Assembly: GCA_001466705.2 (NCBI GenBank)
Contig: LATX02000206.1
Coordinates: 310,001 to 374,000, forward strand
Length of the DNA: 64,000 nucleotides
Origin: Moniliophthora roreri
Lineage: Eukaryota > Basidiomycota > Agaricomycetes > Agaricales > Marasmiaceae
Direction of reading: 5' to 3'
The notes below the pieces were generated by a model that was given only the letters and a program-made list of their open reading frames with translations, ran no database searches and was not told the DNA's origin. Each line of letters begins with the position of its first letter. The stretch's first letter is position 1. Both the position numbers and the translations under genes were made by a program. Positions 25,531-41,481 of the stretch are shown here, piece after piece.

Positions 25531-27274
25531 ATGCGGCGCCTAACTTGTTTCTGTAGCATCTTGTCTATGACTGTCCCTCTGTACAACGTGGGTATCAAAT
25601 ATCGAGGAGAGACACAAAGACTCAGGTATCCTCATACAGACCGAAATAGCGCCTCCAAAGATTCGTGGCTTCTTGGTTGGTCTTACCCAGCAATTCATTG
25701 GAATCGGGTTCATCACTGCGAATTGGGTGAGCATCTTATTTCCGTAATTTTTCCACTTTTCTTACGATCACTTATCACCAGGTCGGGTATGGATGCCAAT
25801 ACATCGACAGCGACAACAGTTGGCGATTACCTCTGGGTATACAAGTAAGGTCCTTCTTGGTCGATCGTCAAAAGTCACGGTCTTCTTGATGTCACGTTGC
25901 GCTTTAGCTCGTTCCAGCCGGTCTCCTTCTCATCGGAATTCAATTCTTACCATTTAGTCCCGTAAGTGACTCACTCGTTAGTGATTAATGTGGTACTTGA
26001 CCTTTATTTTCCCCAGCGTTGGCTCCTAGAAGTTGGAAGAGACGAAGAGGCGCGACAGGTTTTTTACAAACTGTACGGAACTTCAACCCCCGAAGCCAAG
26101 GAGGCGGCGGAACGTGAATTCAACGACATGTACGACACTATCAAGGCTGAAGTTTATGTGCGGAGCAGAAATATCAGTGACCTATGGGCGACTCGTGCTA
26201 TGCTTCGGAGGACTTTAGTGGGGTGTGGGGTTCAGATCTTTTGTCAGTTCACCGGTATCAACAGTACGTTTTCCGCGAGTGTCAACTTGGAGCTGGCAGT
26301 GCGGATCTAATCACTCCTGACAACAGTCATCAATTACTTTGGTCCTCGGATGTGGAAGAGTCTTGGTATCGTGGGCGGCCAAGAGCTACTCATCCAAGGA
26401 ATCTATGGTGCTGTGGGGCCGATTGCCAACTTTTTGTGCGTGCTCTACGTACTGTCAATGACCATTCGTATTACTGACATGCGAGTATAGCTTCATCACT
26501 TTGATCCTGGATCGAGTGGGTCGCAAGAAGCCCCTCATGTTCGGTGCAGCAAGCTTCGTTGCCACTTTCTCCATCGTCGCCGCTATCCTTGCAACCAATC
26601 CTGTCACCGAAGGTGCAACAAGTAGTGCCAACCCAGCAGCTCAACGGTGCGTATACCTAGTCAATGTTTTCTTTTGCTCGGGGGATAGTGATATAAAAGT
26701 CGTTTCTAGTGCTGGTATTGCGATGATCTTCCTGACGAGTATCATCTTCTCCCTAAGTTTCGGCCCTGTCAGCTGGGTGTTGGCCTCAGAGGTACGGTCG
26801 ACCTGTGGTTTGTACACTTTGCAGCGTACCGATGCATCTTCAGGTCTTCCCCACTAGCACCCGTGCCATTGGAACGAGTGTGGCTACATGTTCCAACTGG
26901 GCATTCAATACGCTCTTGTCTCAAGTACGTCGGCTGTCCCTTCATGTACCATGCCAACTTGCTCAACGGATGCTTTCTTCAGGTCTCTCCGTTGGCTATC
27001 GATAACATTGGCTATAAATTCTACCTCGTATTCGTGTGCTTGAACTTTGCGGATCTGATCGTCATTACTCTGTTCTTCCCCGAGACTAAAGGGTACGACG
27101 AACTATGCTTGAGATTCAATAAGAAAACCTGTACTGACTGATACCGGTAGGAAAACGCTGGAGGAGATGAACCAGGTCTTTGGTGACGCCATCGACTCGC
27201 AGCAGGTTCTGTACGAGCATGGCAAGCTACCGCATCAAGATGACGAGAAGGAGGATATTAAACACACTGCTTAA
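24838..27274 (+). CDS. MFS sugar transporter, 498 aa
   Basis: Plasma-membrane hexose/polyol-type transporter with about 12 helices. Eighteen short exons join in phase: 24838-24883, 24937-24952, 25010-25033, 25074-25168, 25224-25257, 25315-25351, 25404-25504, 25557-25587, 25640-25726, 25782-25844, 25908-25961, 26017-26263, 26327-26435, 26491-26646, 26710-26791, 26844-26924, 26983-27092, 27151-27274. Family motifs: DRFGRK, VPLYNTEIAPPKIRG, CQFTGIN, LDRVGRKKPL, FFPETKGKTLEEM. Two usual motifs deviate: PESPRW reads PFSPRW, and YDTGVISG reads YDRRVISS. The first three exons (46, 16 and 24 nt) are the least certain. The stop lies 148 nt from the convergent BVMO3 stop. Substrate cannot be read from sequence. 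Confidence 0.88.
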
Positions 27275-27422
27275 GGCTGCATGTCTTACGAATGACGGGA
27301 AGGGCGCAACGATCCGATACGGAAATCAATTTTTACTTGTTACACATTTACTATACATTTGGATACAACTACGCTATCGTACACGGGGAAGGAAACAACC
27401 TATGGATAACCCACATACACAT

Positions 27423-30445
<3,023 letters not shown>

Positions 30446-32181
30446 CTACTGCCCAAGAACGAACCCGGTGTATCCACTATCAGCAGATTCATTGGTCTTG
30501 CTGAGGTACATTGGAATACCACCAAGGAAGTTGAGAGCCTCAACCTTTTTGCCGGGAACGTTGGAGCCAATGTACCAAGAACTATCGACCTCGAGAAACA
30601 AGGACTCCTTGATCAAGTCGTTGGACAAGGTAGTCCACTCCTCTTCAGCGTCAGGAGTAGCCTCAATAGTCTTGTGGCCGTTCTTCTCCATATAACCTAT
30701 ACACCTCGTGATCCATTCACTCTGGATGTCCTATGGTTCAGGGTCAAGAATTGTTATCAGTAGCAAAAAAAAAGGTTCAAACAGCTGACTCACAATACAA
30801 GACGGCCCATTGGAAAATGCAGTTGGCGCTTGCGGGCCGTACGCAAAGAACATATTGGGGAAACCATGAATGGTCATTCCGAGGTAGGTGCGGGTGGCAT
30901 CATTCCATTTTTCCAAAAGAGACATCTCATTCCGACCTCTGATGTCAATCTGCCTCATACCTCCAGTCACGGCGTCAAACCCGGTGGCAAAAATGAGAAT
31001 ATCAAATTCGTGCTCGGTACCGTCGGCGGTCTTGATACCCTTGGGAGTGACCTCCTCAACGGGGTTGCTACGGACATTGACGAGTTTGGTGGTGGGATGA
31101 TTGAAAGCTTCGTAATAGCGTTGCTCCAAGCTGGGACGGCGGATACCAAAATGGTGAAGTGGCTTGGAAGGCACGAGTAGCTCGCGCACGGCAGGATCCT
31201 TGACGCGAGGGGCGGTCTTCCTGCGCCAAAAGTCGTAGCATTCCTGACCAATCTTGGAATCATAAAAGATCTTGGAATAGGTGGCAAGCCAAAAACGCAA
31301 GCCTCCCTTCTCCCAAAGCCCTTCAAAGTGAAGCTCGCGTTCCTCGGGTGGTACATGGAAGGGGTTCTCGTCATAGAGGAAGTCGTAGTTGAAGCCAGCA
31401 AAGGTTTGCAAGCGATGACGAAGGATAGTGGGGAATGAATCGCCCCTGTGGTCTTCTTTGTTCAACTTGAGAAGCCGCATGGGGAGTGCAATGTTGGGTG
31501 TACGTTGGAAAACGGTCAAGGAGTCGCATTGATCATAAATGGTTTGGATCACTTGGACACCAGTAGCACCGGTGCCAATGACACCAACGCGCTTGCCCCC
31601 GAAGTCAACACCTTCCTGAGGCCACTTGGAAGTGTGATAGACTGCGCCTTTGAAGGAGCCGACGCCCTTCCACTCGGGAATGTACATCTTGGCAGCAAAG
31701 CCAATGCACAGGATGAGGTACTTGGAGCGGAAGACGGCACCATCGGTAGTGGTGGTGTTCCAGCAAGAGCTGACATCATCCCAGTGAGCTGAGACGACCT
31801 TTGAGTTGAAGCGAATATCGCGCTTCACGTCAAGCTTCTTGTCCACGAGACGGAAGTATCTGAGGATGTCGTCTCGGGTGGCAAAGGACTCGGCTTGATC
31901 CCACTCTTCGTAAATCTCTGGGAAGGGAAGCTGATAGACGTTCCACTCAGAGTCGGTACGAGCACCTAAGTGACTGGATTACTGCGTGCCGAAGAATGAG
32001 GGAAACTAGAGAACTTGCCTGGGTAGTTATTCCAATACCATAAACCTCCCAAATCCGACGCTTCTTCAAGCACCTGGATGGAGAGACCTCCGAGCTTGCG
32101 AAGGCGAATGAGTTGGTGGATACCGCCGAACCCAGCGCCTACAATAACAACGTCCGTTTTTTTAGTATTGGCGTTTGCCAT
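30446..32181 (-). CDS. Baeyer-Villiger monooxygenase BVMO4, 539 aa
   Basis: Three exons in phase on the minus strand: 32019-32181, 30794-31965, 30446-30730. FAD loop GAGFGG near residue 15, fingerprint FKGAVYHTSKWP, NADPH loop GTGATG, FATGFD late. No stop or frameshift, so the enzyme is probably active. Exon boundaries differ from BVMO1, so this is a second BVMO lineage and not a recent copy of it. Intron 1 (31966-32018) has the donor GCAAGT; splicing there restores YPG-ARTDSEW, and the only nearby GT would run into a stop. Middle member of a triplet; substrate unknown. Confidence 0.94.
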
Positions 32182-32222
32182 GGTGAGTGAAGATGAATGG
32201 GTGCAGATCGGTGGAACGAGGG

Positions 32223-32230
32223 CTTTTAAA
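32223..32230 (-). promoter_or_regulatory. TATA-like box of BVMO4
   Basis: TTTAAAAG on the minus strand, about 45 nt before the ATG. Confidence 0.5.
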
Positions 32231-32589
32231 CGCCTAGATTAATGTCCTAAAAACAGCAGCCGAAGTTACAGCACCTTTTTGCCGTCGGAGTCGGTGTGTC
32301 ATTAGACAGATCATAAGGCATGCTTGGGGACTGTCCGGAGGATAGTAGAGGTACCATGGCCTGCAGATGAGTGTCATGTCGTCCGACAACGTCATATAGA
32401 GAATGTTTCGTGCTTGTCCATGTGAGTGATCGAGGCAGAATGGCTAATAAGATCAGACTTCTTGGTGCGATTATCGCCGACTAGCATAGATAGGTGATAG
32501 CAGGTAAAGCTCTGTAAAGCTTGACTAGGTAGCTTGAGGGAAAGAATTGAGGTAGTGTACGTGAGAATCCATATATAGCAGGACGTCGA

Positions 32590-33132
32590 TCAAATGTTTT
32601 GGTATAAGCGTCGATACAAACTCCGATACACTTCCGCTTCAAACTCCGTGCGGGGCCTTCGGCCCACGAGCGAAGCTTGTATTGATGTTCGCCTTGACTT
32701 GTGCATCCGTTTTATCTCTCAGTACGCACCTTTTTCTTTGTATGCAGGCAACATGTTCTCGGTGTCTGTCAGGTGCAGTGGGATAAAGAGTGGAGAATCG
32801 TACGTGATCCCGTTCGGTCTGCTTCTTGAAATCGAACTTACGCTGATTTGTTCTTCAGCCTGTTGACAGGATAAGCCCAGGTTCAGGGCCCTGCATTGCG
32901 AGCGCAAGAGGCTAGCGATCAGATCGAATCGAGCGGTATCGGGCTGGAGTTTGCTGGGCTACAATGCATAGGTTTCAATAGGGAGCTCTATACTCGCGTC
33001 ACCGAAAACGTCTCTTCCATGTCTTTGGGAGTTGAGGAGCGAAATTCCACCCTGGCCCCTTCTCCTTCAAAGCCAGGCAGAGTGGATGAGGTGATTCGGT
33101 ATGATCACGGCAGGCACGAGGACGATAAATAA
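32590..33132 (+). pseudogene. Fragment of the A-D coiled-coil/nuclear family
   Basis: The last exon is clear: QVQGPALRAQEASDQ, then LEFAGLQCIGFNRELYTRV, and a stop at 33130-33132. This matches the C-terminal exon of genes A-D. Upstream, LYAGNMFSVSVR with a GIK segment resembles the end of their core domain. The coiled-coil exons, the 17-nt micro-exon and the start of the core are missing, so it is a 5'-truncated copy. The usual C-terminal basic tail is replaced by an acidic/His-rich end. It sits between two BVMO units and shows that the two families shared duplication events. Confidence 0.7.
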
Positions 33133-33308
33133 GGCGTTATACATACTCCTTAAGGTTGGATGTCTTCGTGATTCGTTGCGAATGACGGGAAAGACAATAA
33201 ACTGATATGGAATCAAATTCTACTTGTTACACATTCTGAAGAGACTACTGTACATTCAGGTGCAACCACGCCATCATAGAATTCCTGTGTTCAACCCACA
33301 CCACTGAA

Positions 33309-36190
<2,882 letters not shown>

Positions 36191-37169
36191 TACAGCGGTT
36201 TGCGGAATTCTTGCGACACGCATCAAAAGTGCCGGAACAAATAAAAATGGTTCCAAAAAATCCAAAAAATCATGAACTACGCATACTAGCCTTCTACTGG
36301 CCTAGATAAGACTTGTTTTGCTTCTCTATACACCCTCGAGATACCTTAGACCTGTCTTTGAGCCTGAAGAATCAATACGGGGCCATCAAGGTGTCGAAAC
36401 TCGCACTGGCTGTCGCCTAGCGAAGCATGCTGTCTTGCTGTCTTTCCGTGAGTTCTCGAGCTATGGCATGCTCATGAAAGGAAATAACATTGTTGTATGT
36501 GATAATGGGTACAGAATTCCTTGAGGTACATGTTGAATTGAGGCGGGTAGATGTTGTTGGGAAGAGAAGGGTTGGGTTTACACGGGTTTGCGAACAATTC
36601 TTCCTGATTACTGTGTTATAAGAGCTCCCGAGAGTCATAGAAGAGGAGGTATTTGTGTATAGGATGAGATGAGAGTATGATGTGTTTATTGGAGAGTCCA
36701 TTTGTAGTTGGCTGAACTGTGTGGAACTAGGAAGCCAGAGGACGTTATGAAGATTTGTTAAAGACTTAGGAAGGCCTGATACGCACCTTTTCATCAAAAT
36801 CAAATGAACACTGCCAGCATACCTCCTAAATAAAGCTCCTGAATGAACACCAAGCGAAGATCCTGATACGTCCTCCTACTCCAGAATCCCAGAATCCATA
36901 ATCATTCCTATAGGGCTGCTGGAATACCCTCAATTTCGTTCTGTAAGCTTGAAAGATAGTCCAAGAGCACGTAGAGATCAATGAGGCTAGTTATAATGGC
37001 ATTTTAGATTGGGGGTAGGAGGTGAAGTGCCGAAAGACGTACCGCTCCAAAACTTGCCCTCCTCTAGTCCGAAATGCTTGGTTTTACGGTCTGCAGGTGA
37101 ATTTTGGGAATTATTTTATTTGTTCCGACACTTTTGATGCGTGTCGCAAGGATTTCGCAAACCGCTGTA
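36191..37169. mobile_element. Non-autonomous DNA transposon with about 65-bp terminal inverted repeats
   Basis: The left end TACAGCGGTTTGCGGAATTC (36191) is matched by its reverse complement at the right end, finishing GCAAACCGCTGTA at 37169. The arms span about 65 nt (36191-36258 and 37104-37169) and differ at only a handful of positions. The terminal TA on both sides fits a TA target site, as for Tc1/mariner or pogo-like elements. The 0.85-kb interior has no transposase-like frame. It ends only 77 nt before the ATG of gene A. Confidence 0.75.
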
Positions 37170-37245
37170 CCCCTGTAGGAGAATTGGCTAATCTTTGGGC
37201 GCTAAAAACAAATACAACTTTGCCTCTTGCCTTCATCACCAATAA

Positions 37246-39017
37246 ATGCCAAACTCAATTCCTCGCTCGCCGAGACGTTTATCACGTCCCGTTTCTACTG
37301 ACACCGATGGTAGCAACGATAATTCCAGCAGAGCTGAGGTATATAGCCTTGGATATGTCTTTTTTGAACGTACACCGATGCACTTTTCTAGTCGGGCAAC
37401 TCTCAACGTACAAGTGCTACGCAAACGGACAACGTGCGCTCCACAACAAAAATGGTTACAAGTACCTATCTGATAGTGAAGAAAACAGGATGATAAAAGT
37501 GGGATTGTGACTATACAGGTCTCGGTGCGTTCCCCAGGGTCGTTCACGCTGAATCTCTTCACTTACCACCACCCATGTTTGACCTAGAAAGCTTTTGCGG
37601 AGCAGGCTGCTCTGAACACAATCACCAAGTTACAAGGGGAAATCTCTGTGCGCTTTTAATCAAGATAGGATCTGGAAACAGGGCTTGATTAATACACAGG
37701 TCTTGGAAGATACGCTCAAGGAGAATCAGGCATGTAACAACATCACCGCTACCTTCCCACCTGACCGAATCCTCGGTTAGGAACGCTTCGATAACATGAC
37801 CACCGAAATGATGGTCATCAAGGATATGATCGCGGATGGAAAGGTTACAAGCTATTGCCTCGCTCGCATACCTCCCTGATGAGCTACCTCAGGCTTCCTT
37901 ACGAAAGCATAAGGAAAAGACAAAAGCAAAACTCAGCAAATACAAAGCTAGGATAACTGATGCAGAAGAGGTCGGTGTTCATGGTACATCCTAAATGGAG
38001 AACTAATCCAACTCTTTCCATAGACGATACGACGGCTCAAGAAAGCAGCGCAGACTCGAAATGTAAGTTGTACCTTGAAATCCCGTGGACGTATTCATTT
38101 ACTCTTCGTAGGCAGCTCATTCACTTCGCGATGAACTAGAGGCAGAGATGAGAAGGCTACCCGCGTACCAAGGCTCGAGAGCTGAAAAGGATAATATGGA
38201 TTCTATCACGTTCATAGATAAAAAGGATTGTTGTTCGATGGGCTGGGAACGTGAATTCCAAGAACGATTTGATAAAGCGGTGAGTCTCGTGTATCCGCTC
38301 ATGTTCATCGGTGAATAACAGCGTTCTTCTTTAGAGAAAGTCCGTGAAGAGGTAAGGGGATCGTCACCAGATGGACATGGATGTCTTGCTGATCACTTCC
38401 TGTTACAGCGCAAGCAAATTCCTCTATCTGCCTGGACGAACGTTTTTCGTCGACGACTCCCAACACGCCCTCGCCATAGGTCCGTTGGCCCAAAAGAGTG
38501 AAGCGCACAACTTTGAACTTGCATCGACTCTTGACGGAATGGTTGACGAGGAGCGAGAACTTTTCTTTGACCTCGGGAAAGACTCCATCTTTTATGCTGG
38601 AACTTACCGCTATGTCCGTCTCGATCACCTATACCCAGACGGTGTTCCTTATTCCAATAACATACATGGAGAGTTTGGACTGGTAAGACCTCCAACAGAT
38701 GGTAATCGTCGAGTCCAAAAGCTGATATTCGCTCACAGACGATTCGCACTCTCAGCCAGACCGTAGTGGAATCACAGATCCAAAGACCTAGCCTGCGTCA
38801 TGAAGAGATTGCCGAACTCATCAAGTCGGATACTATCAAACTCGAATTCATTGGGCTTCAATGTGTTGGGTTCAACTATGAATTGTACTATTCCATTACC
38901 GACGCTACTTGCGCTTCCACGAGTCATGAAGCTGGGGGAGTCAAACGGAATTATGCTGATGCTTCTGCTGATTCCTCAACACGTACCAGTGACAACAAGA
39001 GGCGGAGGCGGGAGTAG
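37246..39017 (+). CDS. Family gene A: coiled-coil protein with unknown core domain, about 387 aa
   Basis: Exons: 37246-37338, 37392-37454 (tentative), 37588-37647, 37700-37729, 37781-37843, 37893-37970, 38024-38062, 38112-38279, 38335-38351, 38409-38682, 38739-39017. The N-terminal half is a heptad-rich coiled coil (KAFAEQAALNTITKLQG, LRKHKEKTKAKLSKYKARI). Then comes the 17-nt micro-exon and the core (FFVDDSQHALAIGPL, SIFYAGTYRYVRLDHLYPDG). The C-terminal exon has IKLEFIGLQCVGFNYELY and ends in a basic KRRRR tail, likely a nuclear signal. From memory the core resembles the basidiomycete DUF6697 family; this is unverified. The donor after 37729 appears to be GCATGT. The two 5' exons are the least certain. 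Confidence 0.75.
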
Positions 39018-39672
39018 AGATTAGGGTATGTAACGCGTCGTTACTGGCAGCTGGCAGCAAGGCGTTTGGGTTTCGGATGGAATTTCCTCCTTTGATCACG
39101 GTTTTTTTCGTCAATGTTTTCGGTGTATACTACAATGTTTTGAATCAATTGCTACTTAGACGCTATAAGGGTCCGTGCGTGAGAACTTGGACTTTTTTTG
39201 TTCCCTTCCGACGACGACAATCTCATTCTGGATAGCCTGGCAAGCTGTCTTTACTCACACAGAAGATAAGCCGTTCTGTGTATAGTAAAGCCTGGTCGGG
39301 GCGGGGGGAACTGTCCGTGCTCGGCTAATTTCAAACTCCGTCCAGATTTTCTTATCGATCACGGTAATGGTAACTGATCTTATCAGCGTGCTTCCAGAGC
39401 ATAAGTGTGAAGAGGGTGAGGAAAACGAGGCTGGATCAGGTTGCGCACAGGGGTCAGATTCTCTGGAACAGAAAGCCCTCGCGGCCTTCTTTCCGAAGAA
39501 TCTGCCATACGGTGAACGAAAAATCAACAAACGCCCAACGCGACGCGACCTGATGCATGATGCAAGAGCGGCATGAGCGCATGAGCACGGCAAGCGTCGG
39601 ACTGTGAAATTAAGCGAGCACGACAGTTCCCCCCGCCCCGGGTGCCAGGCTACATTCTCGAGCTTGCATGAA
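39018..39672. other. Intergenic between genes A and B
   Basis: Open frames at 39255-39788 (minus) and 39367-39576 (plus) have no support. No other feature seen. Confidence 0.5.
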
Positions 39673-41481
39673 ATGGACCACGCCGTGGCTTCAAGCTCGC
39701 GCATTCTCAAGTCTGATCCTGAACTAGAACAGAGAGTATCGCCTGACGGCCAAGAATCACAACATGTACGTCCAAAGGCGAACCTCATCTTCGTTATCGG
39801 AAACTAATCGTCTCGACATAGAATGAGCACAGTGATAGTGTTCTCTTGGAGTTTCCTGTGTGTTCCAAACATTATCTTATGTCTCTCTCTCTGAATATAC
39901 TTATATTTTTTTCAGACTGCGGTCATTGAGAAGGCTACATTGGATGCGTTGACTCGTGCACAAGACGACCTAAAAGTGAGTTCAGTCACCAAGTATACCT
40001 CTAGCCTGTTGCCCTTCTGAACCAAGTTACTGTACAGGACGTTAGAGTGAGGAATTGACATGTTAAAACAAAACACTCAGAGCCCTTATTCCTACCCAGG
40101 CAGAACTGAAGAGCGCACGAAACGAGCTAGCAGACACAAAAGTACACTGATATCTTCACCTGCATTCCTTACTACTCACCACACCTTGATAGGCATCGCT
40201 TGTGGAAAAGAAAGCCGAGATGGAGATCAAGGACAAAAAGTATTCGAGGCTGAAGGCTACAGTAGCAAAGTTGAAGCAGGTGACGCTAGTTTAACATGAC
40301 TTCAAGCAGCCTTTTCACTGACGATTTACTTTCAAAGAGACTTCATGAATTGCACTCGGGAAATGAGGCAGAGTCTCAGACAGAAACGGAGAGTTCTGAT
40401 GTGAACGAAGAAGATGAGGTCAATGTGAGCACTAGTCGATCTATGGTACATGTCTTATACACTGATCGCTCATTGCGGCTTAGGTCCCATCCCTAAAGAC
40501 CATGGACTTTAACTCGGTAATCCACAAAGCCCGCCTCGTTGGATTTCATTCTCATTATCGATCTTGCAGATTCTGTATCGTAGTAGTCGCCTGCCACTTT
40601 TTGAGGACATCATGAACAACTTGGAAGGTTATAACGGACCGGGGCACACGTTTTCTTCGCTTCGACCGATCACGTTTATGAACGTTGCGCAATGCAACAA
40701 TACCGGATGGCATCGCAGCTTTGAAGAACGTTTGGCATTACAGGTGAGCTATTTCTGTTACTATGTAACTTTTTCATTAGATATTGAAAATTTTACGTGT
40801 CAGTACACACCATGGAAAGAGTAGGTTTCGTAAATAAGCTCGTATCGGAATGCCATGCTCATGTTTTATACCACCCCCAAGTTCTAATCGCAAGGTCTTG
40901 GTCATTACGCGTCGACTTTACTTTGTGACAGATCAACACGCAGTTGCTTTTGCACCCATGACACAAGACAGTGCAGAACATGACTTTGCTCTGATCTCGC
41001 CCTTTCAAGATCTGCATGACGAGGAGGTCGAAGTGTTCTTTAATGATATCTCAGACACTAGGAACACTGCCCCGATTTTTTATGCTGGAAAGTTCAGGGT
41101 TGTGCGATTGAATCACCTCCACCCAGATGGCATAAAGTGCGAAAAGAGTTGGAAAATCGTATGTTGGTTTCATTTCGTGTCTCTCTGTACTTTTTTTGCG
41201 TACTCACTCGAAAGACGTAGCCTCTTGGCGGTTTGGTCTGCGCGGTCACTTCCTCACAAGCTCGAGGGCCACCGTTACGATCTACAGATATCAAAAGTTT
41301 CCTAAAGAACGGCGATATCAAACTCGAGTTCATAGGCTTGCAGTGCATTGGTTTCGACGAAGATCTATATTCCAGTGTTATCATGCCATATGAAGAACCA
41401 GCGAAAGGCGCAAAGCGGAATAAGAATGGTGATGGTGATGCAGAGGAGAATCGCCAGTCCAAGAAGCGACGCATGGGTTGA
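39673..41481 (+). CDS. Family gene B: coiled-coil protein with unknown core domain, 379 aa
   Basis: Eleven exons, all in phase: 39673-39765, 39916-39975, 40038-40046, 40100-40141, 40193-40279, 40338-40424, 40484-40516, 40570-40743, 40804-40820, 40882-41158, 41221-41481. Layout: coiled coil (AVIEKATLDALTRAQDDLK, AELKSARNELADTK), an acidic linker (TETESSDVNEEDE), the pre-core motif FxxYNGP...PITFM...W...FEERL, the 17-nt micro-exon (YTPWK), the core (RLYFVTDQHAVAFAPM, IFYAGKFRVVRLNHLHPDG), then IKLEFIGLQCIGFDEDLY and the tail KKRR. Exon 3 is only 9 nt. No broken frame, so it is probably functional. Function unknown; nuclear location is inferred from the tail only. Confidence 0.85.
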
